A stretch of DNA of 64,000 nucleotides, taken from assembly GCF_004296335.1 (NCBI RefSeq), contig NZ_SGIU01000001.1, positions 287,290-351,289 of the forward strand, written 5' to 3'. The DNA is from Flagellimonas allohymeniacidonis (GTDB lineage: Bacteria > Bacteroidota > Bacteroidia > Flavobacteriales > Flavobacteriaceae). The stretch's first letter is position 1; every line of letters starts with the position of its first letter. The translations under genes were made by a program, and so were the position numbers. The notes beneath the pieces were generated by a model. The model was not told the origin of the DNA, did no database searches, and was given only the letters and a program-made list of their open reading frames with translations. Below, one piece after another: positions 27,348-35,835 of the stretch.

Positions 27348-28106
27348 ATGAAAATAACCAATAAAACATCACTTAAGGTAGGTATAGTTGAGGATAATCA
27401 AATCTGTTCCTCTCAATTGAAGTTATTTTTATTAGAAGAGTACGAGAACATCAAAATTGTAGGGGAAATCGATACTGTAGGAAACAGTGACAAATTATTC
27501 AGTAATCAACCAGACCTTGTTTTTTTGGATATAAAATTGCCAGACGGAAACGCATTTGACATATTGGAAAAACACAAGGAAGGGAAGCATGATATAATTT
27601 TCGTAACAGCTTATGATACTTACTTCCAAAGGGCCTTTGAGCACTATGCCTTTAACTATTTGTTGAAACCACTGCAACAGGAAAAGATTAAAAGGGTTAT
27701 GGATAGATATTTTCTCTCTGTAAGAGAAAAAAAAAGATTTGCACAAAACCACTACGATTTATCCAGTTTTATTTCAAAAAACAATTCCAAATTGCTCTTA
27801 AATCTTGGAGGTGAACACATTTTTATTAATATAGATGAAATTGTGCAGTGCCAGGCAGAGGGAAACTACACCCAATTTCTTTTGAATGACAACAAGAAAT
27901 ACTTAGCCAATAATACATTGAAGTATTTTACCGAGTTATTGGGACAAAAAGGCTTCTTTAGAGCCAACAGAAAAGTTCTAATAAACATCAACCATATCCG
28001 AAAAATTAAAAAAGGGGGCTATCTAGTTTTAAAAAACAACGAAGTAGTATTAGTCTCTATTCGGAACAGGAATAATCTCAATGCCATCATCCAAGATTTC
28101 TCTTAA
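27348..28106 (+). CDS. LytTR-family response regulator
   Basis: 252 residues from ATG 27348. Receiver domain: VGIVEDNQ acid pair, phospho-acceptor Asp in VFLDIKLPDG, Thr in FVTAYD, Lys in LLKPL. C-terminal LytTR domain: CQAEGNYTQFLLNDN ... FFRANRKVLININHIRKIKKG. Divergent from the kinase gene with only 37 bp between starts, so both probably share the control region and form a two-component system. Confidence 0.92.
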   Translation: MKITNKTSLKVGIVEDNQICSSQLKLFLLEEYENIKIVGEIDTVGNSDKLFSNQPDLVFLDIKLPDGNAFDILEKHKEGKHDIIFVTAYDTYFQRAFEHYAFNYLLKPLQQEKIKRVMDRYFLSVREKKRFAQNHYDLSSFISKNNSKLLLNLGGEHIFINIDEIVQCQAEGNYTQFLLNDNKKYLANNTLKYFTELLGQKGFFRANRKVLININHIRKIKKGGYLVLKNNEVVLVSIRNRNNLNAIIQDFS

Positions 28107-28311
28107 ACTGAAATAGTTACCGCTTAAATGTTTAAGACCTACACTTATTCTTTTTAGCTAGGACACCCTTATTGGAAAGCCTAATATTGACCGCATGAAA
28201 TTGTAACGAATATTCTTACTCATCAAGATATTCTGTCTTACAAGTTTAGGGTAAATAGGGCAAGTCGAAAACCTATTAAAAGAGTAGACATAATTAAAAT
28301 CCAATGAAGTA

Positions 28312-28665
28312 ATGAAAAAGGTAGTTTTCTTTTTAGGCATGGTAATTCTATTTTGTTTTTCAGGAAGTTCTCAAAGCAATCCATTAATTGCAGATTATTC
28401 TTCCCAAGGTTATCAAACAGGTTGTGAGCTCGCTTCCACCTATGATGTGCAAACGTATCAAGCCACAATTTCTAATCCGCATTTTCCAGCAGATTATAAG
28501 GATGGTGTCAGGTTGGCTTGGCAAAATTGTCCTAAGCCCTCTCAACAAGGCGCCTTAACAGAAAGTCAATATGGAGATTTAATAGGCAGGTATTTTCAAA
28601 ATGGACTATTGGCTATTATTTTGGACTATTACAGCGAACATCGACACACGTATCACAACGAATAA
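28312..28665 (+). CDS. Small secreted protein, unknown (117 aa)
   Basis: Signal peptide (VVFFLGMVILFCFSGSSQS) followed by about 95 residues with two cysteines (GCELAS, WQNCPKP). No family recognised. It lies after the regulator gene and has its own terminator, so it may be a target of the two-component system, but that is positional inference only. Confidence 0.6.
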   Translation: MKKVVFFLGMVILFCFSGSSQSNPLIADYSSQGYQTGCELASTYDVQTYQATISNPHFPADYKDGVRLAWQNCPKPSQQGALTESQYGDLIGRYFQNGLLAIILDYYSEHRHTYHNE

Positions 28666-28673
28666 TATTTTTT

Positions 28674-28701
28674 AAAGACGATCCGCTTTAGGATCGTCTT
28701 T
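28674..28701 (+). terminator. Terminator after the small secreted protein
   Basis: Perfect stem AAAGACGATCC / GGATCGTCTTT with a 6-nt loop; nearly symmetrical, so it may also act on the minus strand for the pseudopilus operon. Confidence 0.85.
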
Positions 28702-28880
28702 ATTAATCCGTGGAAACGTAAAGGAATATAGTTTTTCACTCGGTTAAAGTTATGTGTATTGATTACTAAATTGAGAGACTTCCTTTTTGATGCTTATTTC
28801 ATTCGGGTTTGCGTGATTAAGCAGTGATTTTCGTAAATCCTGACCAAAAGAGACTTTTATCAGAAGAAATAGGAACCCCA

Positions 28881-29396
28881 TCATTTGTATTCTTCTAAAT
28901 ATAGGGTGGATTGCAGCTTGCTTTTTCGTGTTCTTCGGTCTTTAATTTTTTGAAGATGAACATGTGCTATTCTTCCAATGTGGTGATTGTACTCAAGCTC
29001 AAATATTGTTCTTAATAGCCCGCTGAAATCTCCTTCCAATGTTATCTCATAGGTAACCAAAGTACCCTGGTCCAAGTCGACGGTGTGCGGAGGATTAAAA
29101 TCCATTACAAATACTTGGTTCTCGTTTTTTAATCCATCGAAAATTGAAATCAAATTATTTTCGGTTTGATTATGGTTTAGACTGAAACTCTTTAAAATCG
29201 AATCTACTTGGGCTTCTCTGCTACTAAGGGCGGCCAAACGTTGGTTCAAATTAAGAATTTGGCTTTCGTTCTTACTTAATTCCTTGTGTTGACCATAGAG
29301 GTCGATGGTGTTGGAGATGGCAAAGTTGTAACATATGATTGCCAGCAATGGAATCATCACCAAAACAACCTTAATTTTCGTATTCGTATCAATCAT
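28881..29396 (-). CDS. PilO/GspM-like assembly protein
   Basis: 171 residues: one N-terminal transmembrane helix (VVLVMIPLLAIICYNFAI), a coiled coil (ELSKNESQILNLNQRLAALS), then a ferredoxin-like domain (TLVTYEITLEGDFSGLLRTIFELEY). That is the architecture of PilO/GspM, which forms the inner-membrane platform with GspL/PilN. Overlaps the 3' end of the GspL-like gene by 8 bp. Identified by architecture and operon position. Confidence 0.75.
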   Translation of the reverse strand: MIDTNTKIKVVLVMIPLLAIICYNFAISNTIDLYGQHKELSKNESQILNLNQRLAALSSREAQVDSILKSFSLNHNQTENNLISIFDGLKNENQVFVMDFNPPHTVDLDQGTLVTYEITLEGDFSGLLRTIFELEYNHHIGRIAHVHLQKIKDRRTRKSKLQSTLYLEEYK

Positions 29397-30594
29397 TTAT
29401 GTAAACCCTTAGTTCAAACAGGGAGGTTTTCTTATTCTGATAGTCGTATTCCAGAGTTTTCACCTTATTTACCCAACCTAAGTTGTCCAGTTTTGTGACC
29501 CAATCGGAAAAGTCAATACCACTCCCGGTAAGTCCAATAATTTTAATCTCATCCATGGCATAGGCCATGGGCTTCAAATCTTTTTTGGGTTTCAGCAAAG
29601 GTTGATAAATCACAGTTTCCAAAGTAATTGAACCAGGAACTGTTCGCCCCAATTCATCCAGATAGTAAGAAACTTTGGAGTTGGAGGTGGAAAGGGCCTT
29701 TTCCAGCCTTTTTTCTTTTGATTCCACACGTTCGTTCAATTGGGCAATGCTCTCAAGACTTTTTGCATTTACCGCTTGCTCGTTGGCTAAGTTTTGTATG
29801 GAACCGCGATAGTGATCGAAAAAAAGGAAGTTTACCATCAGAACGCTTAGAAAGAAAATTAACGAAGACCAGGTCAATAGATTCAAAAGTTTTTTGCCTT
29901 TGACTTCAATCTCAAGGCCTCTATTCAGTTCAGACATGCTTGAGTTTTTATTACCGGTCAAAAGAATATTTGAAGCTATGGTACCAAAAGCCAATAAATA
30001 CTTGTTTTGAACCTGTAGTCCATTCAGACTGTAAACTCTTTCCTCCTCTTCATTTGTGGTGGAGATGGTGATGCTATTGCCCAAGGACTCCCTGGTCAAT
30101 TTGTAAGAAGTGCCGATAATCTCCTTTTCATCGATATAATTCAAAAGTGTCTGGAGACCAGATAGACCAAGTGAGACAGAAAAAATAGAAACCTTCAAAT
30201 CGTTGAGCCTTTCCAAAAAATCGAAAACGATATTTTTCCGAATAATCGACACAAAACGCTCGTTTCCAAGGGTGTATATTTCATAAAACAAAAGATTGTA
30301 GTCCATATTGGGGAAAAGGCTATTGGCCAGCGCCTTGTCCTCAAGTTTTGAATCTCCGGCACTTTTGGTGATTACATCCCTTGTATTGACGGTAAGAAAC
30401 AAAGGAGTGGACGGCTCAATGCTTTTCGCCAATTTTTCAACATCCTCAAACTCTAGCTGTTCAACAATTTCCAACTCCTTTTTTTTCTTTTTTATTTTGA
30501 CCAAATAGAGTTTTTGTCCATTGTTGAACTGACAGATTTCCAATCCGTAAAAATGATGTCCAATGGGGGTGTATTTGGAGAGCGTATCGACCAC
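29389..30594 (-). CDS. GspL-like (PilM-PilN fused) assembly platform protein
   Basis: 401 residues if it starts at the GTG that shares its first base with the secretin's stop codon (TAGTG at 30594). The cytoplasmic actin-like part (residues 1-225) is followed by a transmembrane helix (LLTWSSLIFFLSVLMVNFLFF), a coiled coil and a small periplasmic ferredoxin-like domain. This is the GspL layout, in which the PilM and PilN parts are one protein. It would recruit the GspE ATPase. A longer form starting at 30672 would overlap gspD by 79 bp and is less likely. Confidence 0.75.
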   Translation of the reverse strand: MVDTLSKYTPIGHHFYGLEICQFNNGQKLYLVKIKKKKKELEIVEQLEFEDVEKLAKSIEPSTPLFLTVNTRDVITKSAGDSKLEDKALANSLFPNMDYNLLFYEIYTLGNERFVSIIRKNIVFDFLERLNDLKVSIFSVSLGLSGLQTLLNYIDEKEIIGTSYKLTRESLGNSITISTTNEEEERVYSLNGLQVQNKYLLAFGTIASNILLTGNKNSSMSELNRGLEIEVKGKKLLNLLTWSSLIFFLSVLMVNFLFFDHYRGSIQNLANEQAVNAKSLESIAQLNERVESKEKRLEKALSTSNSKVSYYLDELGRTVPGSITLETVIYQPLLKPKKDLKPMAYAMDEIKIIGLTGSGIDFSDWVTKLDNLGWVNKVKTLEYDYQNKKTSLFELRVYIND

Positions 30595-32792
30595 TAATAA
30601 ATGACTGTAGGTTTGATCAGAATGGTTAGTTTTTGCTTGGAATCCTCTCTTCTTCGTTGGCTGAACAACCACTTGATTACGGGTATCCGCGCTAGAAAGG
30701 GAACACCGCTGCCCGTATCTCGTTTAACTTTTTCCTCCAAGCCGCCCAATATGGCCAAATCTTGGTTTTGCATTCGAATAATGGAACTGAACTCACGGGA
30801 GGTCAATCCTGGAGGGGCATCCTCGTCAATGCGTTCGCCACTGAAGTCGGATTGGATTACATTGATGTCCAAGGTGACCTGTCCATTTCCGGAGACCAGG
30901 GGTTTAATGCTTACCGCCAATTCCGCATCGATGGGCTCAAAATTTCGGATTTCGGATGCGGTCGGAATTTGTGATCCAAAGAAGTTTTGGCTTGTCACCA
31001 CATAATAGGTGGTTTCCCCTATTGAAAGATTGGCACGGTGCCCGTTCAGGGTTGATAGTTTTGGGGTGGACCGAATTTTTATATTTCCATTTTCCTCCAT
31101 GGCCTTTATGGTTGCAAAAAACTCAGGCACCACCTTACCAATGTTAAATGATCCAAATCCATCAAACCCACCAATGATTTTGTTTACGGTATTGGCACCC
31201 AAAGTGATATCTGCATTCGGGAATATGGCTCCTTGCGTATCCACGGGGCCATCACCGATGCCCCAACTTATTCCCGTTTCAACGGTTGCAGTTTTTCGCA
31301 CCTCAATGAGCATAACTTCAATGAGCACTACGGGCACAGGTTTATCAATTTCCTTGATAAATTTTTTAAATCGATTGATGTTGGCCGCTGGACCGCTTAT
31401 CAAAAAACTATTCAGTTCAAAATCTACTTTGATGTCCAAGTCGGCGACCACCTCATCGGGCAGAATACTGACTATGGCTTCTGCAGAAGAGCTAAAATCC
31501 CCAAATTGGGAATTACGGGCGTTGATGGTGCGACGGTTGTTCAAATTCTGTCCAACACGGTTTTGTGAGGCTCCAAAGCCGTTGGTATTTTGGAAACCAC
31601 CACCTAAATAGTTGACCCCGCCGGTTACAGTTCTCCCGGCTGATCTGCCAAGTCCAGCGGATGGGGTAGGGTCACCCAATAATTCTACTGAGCGATACAT
31701 CATCTGTACCACTTCAAAACGCCTAACACTCAATTGATCTACAGTACCGAAGAAATAAATATCATCCTCTTTTTTGAAAGTAAAGCTTAAGCCACCGTTA
31801 ACCGATGTTGTATTGGGTCGCTGTCTTATATCGTTGGAATTGCGTGATGGATTATTCGGGTTTTGGGGCAATGGAGTTTGATAGGAGGCTTGGCTCTCAA
31901 AAATTTTGGTCAAAAGCTCATCAAAGTATATGTGCTTGGTCTTTATGCTGGCAAAGCCTGCTTCTGTCAAAGGAGTCGCCACATAGTAATCAAGATCAAG
32001 GTCAAAGGCCAAGGCCTGGATAATGTCAGCGACCGGAACATTCTCAAAATCCACAGTAACGATACGCTTGAGCGTATCAATGACCTGATAGTTGAAGTTA
32101 CTACCTCGTTGGGAGGACATTGGATTCCCATTGGAGACTTCGTTCGAAGTGTTAGTTCGGTCGAAAAGATAAAAGCCCTCTCGGGATTTGGAGAAAATCA
32201 AGTTGTTGGTCTCGGCTAACTTCTTAAGAGCGACTTCAACAGGTACCTCCTTTAAATACAAGGTCAAGGGGATATTTTCCATACCGGGGTTGAACAATAA
32301 GTTTTGCCCAGTAACATCAATAATTTTTCGGAAAGTCTTGTCAAGAGCGTCTCCTTTGAGATCCAGGGATACCAAATTATTTATAGCATCAAAGGCGACC
32401 AATATTTCTTTTTCAGGAACAGGTTCGGGTTCGCGAATATATCTTCTTATGGAAAGGATGTTACCCGTAAAATCGATATCCAAATCAAATTCTTTACAAA
32501 GGAAGACGAGCAAATCTGAAACCGTAACATTTGAAAAGTTGTTTACCAGGTTGATGCCTTGAAGACTGGGATCAACATTCATGTTGATTTGGTGCACTTC
32601 CGAAACGGCGAGAAGAAAGTTGGAAAGGGAAACACTACCGACATTGATATCCAACTTCAGCTTTTCCGATAACCCTTTGTTATCTACCTGCAGGGCTTCC
32701 AAATTGTTTTGGATGGTAAGAATGCGGTTGTCGGTTTGCCCAAAGGAATAAAAGCCAAAGAGTAATACAAAGAACAACAAGTAGTGCTTCAT
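30594..32792 (-). CDS. gspD: Secretin, GspD/PilQ-like
   Basis: 732 residues: signal peptide (YLLFFVLLFGFYSFGQ), STN/N0-type domain (LDINVGSVSLSNFLLAVSEV), two or three N-domains (FLISGPAANINRFKKFIKEI), and a secretin domain with VVLIEVMLIEV, STPKLSTLNGHRANLSIGE and the closing signature GVPFLARIPVIKWLFSQR. It forms the outer-membrane channel. An extended Asn/Gly-rich insert (around residues 395-430, GRTVTGGVNYLGGGFQNTNG) lies between N-domains. No S-domain is visible. Five bp from gspE. Confidence 0.93.
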   Translation of the reverse strand: MKHYLLFFVLLFGFYSFGQTDNRILTIQNNLEALQVDNKGLSEKLKLDINVGSVSLSNFLLAVSEVHQINMNVDPSLQGINLVNNFSNVTVSDLLVFLCKEFDLDIDFTGNILSIRRYIREPEPVPEKEILVAFDAINNLVSLDLKGDALDKTFRKIIDVTGQNLLFNPGMENIPLTLYLKEVPVEVALKKLAETNNLIFSKSREGFYLFDRTNTSNEVSNGNPMSSQRGSNFNYQVIDTLKRIVTVDFENVPVADIIQALAFDLDLDYYVATPLTEAGFASIKTKHIYFDELLTKIFESQASYQTPLPQNPNNPSRNSNDIRQRPNTTSVNGGLSFTFKKEDDIYFFGTVDQLSVRRFEVVQMMYRSVELLGDPTPSAGLGRSAGRTVTGGVNYLGGGFQNTNGFGASQNRVGQNLNNRRTINARNSQFGDFSSSAEAIVSILPDEVVADLDIKVDFELNSFLISGPAANINRFKKFIKEIDKPVPVVLIEVMLIEVRKTATVETGISWGIGDGPVDTQGAIFPNADITLGANTVNKIIGGFDGFGSFNIGKVVPEFFATIKAMEENGNIKIRSTPKLSTLNGHRANLSIGETTYYVVTSQNFFGSQIPTASEIRNFEPIDAELAVSIKPLVSGNGQVTLDINVIQSDFSGERIDEDAPPGLTSREFSSIIRMQNQDLAILGGLEEKVKRDTGSGVPFLARIPVIKWLFSQRRREDSKQKLTILIKPTVIY

Positions 32793-32797
32793 GGGGG

Positions 32798-34207
32798 TTA
32801 GTTGGTTAACAGTGGGTATACCTCTTCAATGGAAGTGCTTCCGTCCTCGATAAGAGCCAGGGCATTTTCCCGTAAGGTAGTAATTTTATTTGCTTTTAGG
32901 TAAGAATCTACTTCCAATACATTGTTTCGAATTTCAGCGGATAGGGCTTTTGTGATTGGTATAACTTCGTAAATGGCTTTTCTTCCCTGGTAACCAGTAT
33001 GATGGCATTTTGGACACCCAATTGCTGTGTAATGCTGTGTAAGATGGCTTGGTATTTTGAATCCGGTTGGAAAAAGATCTTCTTCAATTTCCCTTCGACT
33101 TTTGCAATTCGAACAGAGTTTACGAACCAATCGCTGCGCTACACTAAGATTGAGGGTACTGGCAATGAGAAAAGGTGGTATTCCCATATCAATCAATCGG
33201 GAAACTGTGGCCCAAGCGGAGTTGGTATGTATTGTGGAAAGTACCAAATGTCCGGTCAGGGCGGCCCTAATGGCCATGTTGGCGGTTTTTACATCCCGTA
33301 TTTCCCCAACCATGATAATATCGGGGTCTTGTCTTAGGAAGGTACGGAGTGCACTGGCAAAATCCAGGCCTATATTTTCCTTGAGCTGCACTTGGTTTAC
33401 ACCCTCAAGGGTATATTCTATGGGATCCTCAATGGTGAGGATATTGGTTTTTTCATCGTTGAGAAGCTTTAAGGTGGCGTACAATGTGGTTGTTTTTCCT
33501 GAACCCGTAGGGCCAGAAATCAAAACAATGCCATTGGGGACTCTGGTAGCTTCTTTATACCGAAGCAGCTCAAGGGCATTCAGCCCCAATCTTTCCAAAC
33601 TTAATCCTTGGGTACCTCTTTTTAATATTCTGAGTACAATTTTTTCGCCAAAAAGCGTGGGTAAGCAGGAAACCCTGATGTCGAATTCCTCAGTATCCCT
33701 TTTGACGGTGATTCGACCATCTTGCGGGAGTCGTTTCTCTGCAATGTCCATACTGGCCCGTATTTTGATCTTATTGACGATTGAAGCATAGTCTTCTGAA
33801 GGAATTTGATAGTGCTCCACCAATTTCCCATCCAAACGGAACCGGATACGGCAGTAATTTTCATAAGGTTCAAAATGGATGTCGCTACTATCCAATTCTT
33901 TTGCGGTCAGCAGGATGTTCTCCAAAAAATCAGGAGTAAATCGCAGCTGATTCCCATTGTCCTGCCTGCCCCTTCGATAATTGGCAGTCAGATAGTTTTG
34001 AAGGGTTTCAGAATCGGTTCTTTCAAGGGCGACCGGAGCATCCAAAACCATGAACAATTCGGTTTCCAGTGCTGTGGAGGGCTCAGCATCCGTTAGAAGA
34101 CACAAGAGTTTATTTTCTATGGCCCTTGGCACAATACGATAATGAAAAGCCTGCTCTGCCGTGAGGCATTGTGTAAGTTGGGCTTCTATTTGGAAATCGG
34201 TCTTCAA
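32798..34207 (-). CDS. gspE: Secretion/pilus assembly ATPase, GspE/PilB-like
   Basis: 469 residues with Walker A GPTGSGKTT (K238), Asp box, Walker B IMVGEIRD, His box GHLVLSTIHTNSA, and a C-terminal tetracysteine zinc site (CSNC ... CPKC) as in GspE/PilB and not in PilT. It powers pseudopilus assembly from the cytoplasm. At 469 residues it is shorter than most GspE, mainly in the N-terminal domain. No separate PilT-type retraction ATPase is found in the window, which favours a T2SS-like role over twitching pili. Confidence 0.95.
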   Translation of the reverse strand: MKTDFQIEAQLTQCLTAEQAFHYRIVPRAIENKLLCLLTDAEPSTALETELFMVLDAPVALERTDSETLQNYLTANYRRGRQDNGNQLRFTPDFLENILLTAKELDSSDIHFEPYENYCRIRFRLDGKLVEHYQIPSEDYASIVNKIKIRASMDIAEKRLPQDGRITVKRDTEEFDIRVSCLPTLFGEKIVLRILKRGTQGLSLERLGLNALELLRYKEATRVPNGIVLISGPTGSGKTTTLYATLKLLNDEKTNILTIEDPIEYTLEGVNQVQLKENIGLDFASALRTFLRQDPDIIMVGEIRDVKTANMAIRAALTGHLVLSTIHTNSAWATVSRLIDMGIPPFLIASTLNLSVAQRLVRKLCSNCKSRREIEEDLFPTGFKIPSHLTQHYTAIGCPKCHHTGYQGRKAIYEVIPITKALSAEIRNNVLEVDSYLKANKITTLRENALALIEDGSTSIEEVYPLLTN

Positions 34208-34208
34208 A

Positions 34209-34697
34209 TCAGTACAGGTATAGGGAAGGATTGGGAAAAAAAATAGAGTATGCCAAAACGGTGGCGTAGAAAAGACCCATTAAACCGGCCAGCGGAACGG
34301 TGGCCTCTTTCAATTTACTTTTTAAGGCTAGAAATGCAAGAAGTGAAAAAATCAGGGAAGCAACAAACAATATGGCGAACGTGATTGTGGGAAATCCTAA
34401 AGCGAGGGTCAAAAACAATAATATATCGCCCAAACCCAAGCTGTGGTCCACGAACCTTCTTCTTAATATGAGTTTTGCATACAGATAGGAAAGCAATAGA
34501 AAGGCGCCAACCAACAACAAGTTGAGAACAATATTCAAAAAAGGAACCAAGGGTTCTGAAGAAACCCTAAAATATAGGGTGCAAAGAAGGAGCCCAAGGA
34601 TTGGAAAAATAACCCAATATACCTTTCGTTCCTTAAAATCCTGAAAACAAATACTTCCGAAGCAAAGCATGGCCATAATTTTTAGGAAGATGATCAA
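34209..34697 (-). CDS. Prepilin peptidase (A24-type, short form)
   Basis: 162 residues, about five transmembrane helices. The two catalytic aspartates of the A24 family are in CFQDFKERKV and in GLGDILLFL (GxGD motif). The N-terminal methylase domain of long PilD enzymes is missing. Stop of the pseudopilin and start of this gene overlap by 4 bp; the ATPase starts 1 bp after. It would process the four pseudopilin-like proteins of the two gene blocks. Confidence 0.88.
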   Translation of the reverse strand: MIIFLKIMAMLCFGSICFQDFKERKVYWVIFPILGLLLCTLYFRVSSEPLVPFLNIVLNLLLVGAFLLLSYLYAKLILRRRFVDHSLGLGDILLFLTLALGFPTITFAILFVASLIFSLLAFLALKSKLKEATVPLAGLMGLFYATVLAYSIFFPNPSLYLY

Positions 34698-35110
34698 TCC
34701 TTTACAATTTGTTTGGGATTCCCATTCTCATCGACCTCCCATACATTGAAGACACCATCGCCATCAAAGTCCGTAATAGCTTCTGCCCGTGCCGTGAAAC
34801 TTGCATTATCGGCACTAACAATTTGGTACACGTAATTGGCTGTACCATTTTCCTTAACCGTTTTTGGGGGTTCAAAATCAATTTCAGAAATATCGGATGA
34901 AAATTTACTGTACATATATCGGTGTGTGGTCTGCGCATTGTAGATGGCCTTTAACTGCACTTGGGCCTCCACACTCTTGGCTTTGGATATCAAGGGCATA
35001 AGATTGGGCAAAGCTAAAAGCAACAAAATTCCGATTATGGCCAGAACAATTAAAGTCTCTTGGAGGTTAATGGCATGCACTTGTTTCTTGAAAAAACTAC
35101 GGTCTATCAT
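34694..35110 (-). CDS. gspG: Major pseudopilin, GspG-like
   Basis: 138 residues. Prepilin signal VHA|INLQETLIVLAIIGILLL with Glu at +5 of the predicted mature chain, then a short periplasmic domain. Near the C-terminus, DFDGDGVFNVWEVDENG is an Asp/Gly-rich loop in the place where GspG proteins bind structural calcium. First gene of the minus-strand machine operon; transcription would begin in the 35111-35835 interval. Confidence 0.85.
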   Translation of the reverse strand: MIDRSFFKKQVHAINLQETLIVLAIIGILLLLALPNLMPLISKAKSVEAQVQLKAIYNAQTTHRYMYSKFSSDISEIDFEPPKTVKENGTANYVYQIVSADNASFTARAEAITDFDGDGVFNVWEVDENGNPKQIVKD

Positions 35111-35835
35111 TATATAAAGTGTGAAGTATGATTCTTAATTCTAAAGTAAGAATTTTAACCCTATTATTTAAGTAAAAAAAAACAATTAGCAGGAAAAGAA
35201 CACAATAAATGGGACAGGCGCGGAATTTGGCATGTATTCCCTTTGAAATTGAAAAAATGTGTATTCTGATGACGATAGTTGGAGCTAAATGCACTCAATA
35301 TATTCGTAAGTATTTGGTTTTCAAAAATCTATTGGAGCATTGAAAAAGATTATCCCTTTCATTACTATTTTTTATGATAAATTATATTTCCAAATTAGAA
35401 GAAAATACCTACATTTAAGTCAGAATGCTGTCAGTCTTTTTTCTATTACAAACTTGATGTTGTCGCAAGCAATATTCAGATTTGATAATCCGACGCTTTA
35501 ATCCATTTCAGTAATTTGAACAATCGCTTTTGTTGAATTTGGAGAGGACCTAAATTATAACCATAACCGATTAGATTAACTAACGCTTAACACTATTGCT
35601 ATACACCCAAAACTGAATTCCGCAAATTGCATTCCGCCTTTCTGAGTATTTCCACTATTCATCCTCTTCTCACTAGAGTGATGTAACAACCTCTTCGCGG
35701 CTCCCACTTCATCTTGCTGATGACCATTTCGGTTAACAGCAACAGGGATGGCTATGGCCAATGCTTAACCATCAATTCAGATAGGGTTACTTAAAGTAAT
35801 ACACGATTAAAAACACTTTTATCAAACATTAAATC
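35111..35835. other. 725-bp divergent control region between machine operon and Rhs genes
   Basis: No convincing gene. AT-rich on both sides with a GC-richer stretch at about 35600-35770. The two small minus-strand ORFs inside have poor composition. It must hold the promoters of both the gspG operon (leftward) and the Rhs operon (rightward), so co-regulation is possible. I see no clear consensus boxes. Confidence 0.5.

Noticed and set aside
28881-35110. Type IV pilus for twitching motility
   Set aside because: No PilT-type retraction ATPase or PilY1-like tip adhesin is seen, and the pseudopilin has a GspG-like calcium loop; a T2SS-like function is preferred but not proven.
35576-35761. 61-aa minus ORF in the gspG-Rhs A control region
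   Set aside because: Sequence looks like a chance frame through non-coding DNA; no signal, motif or neighbour relation.
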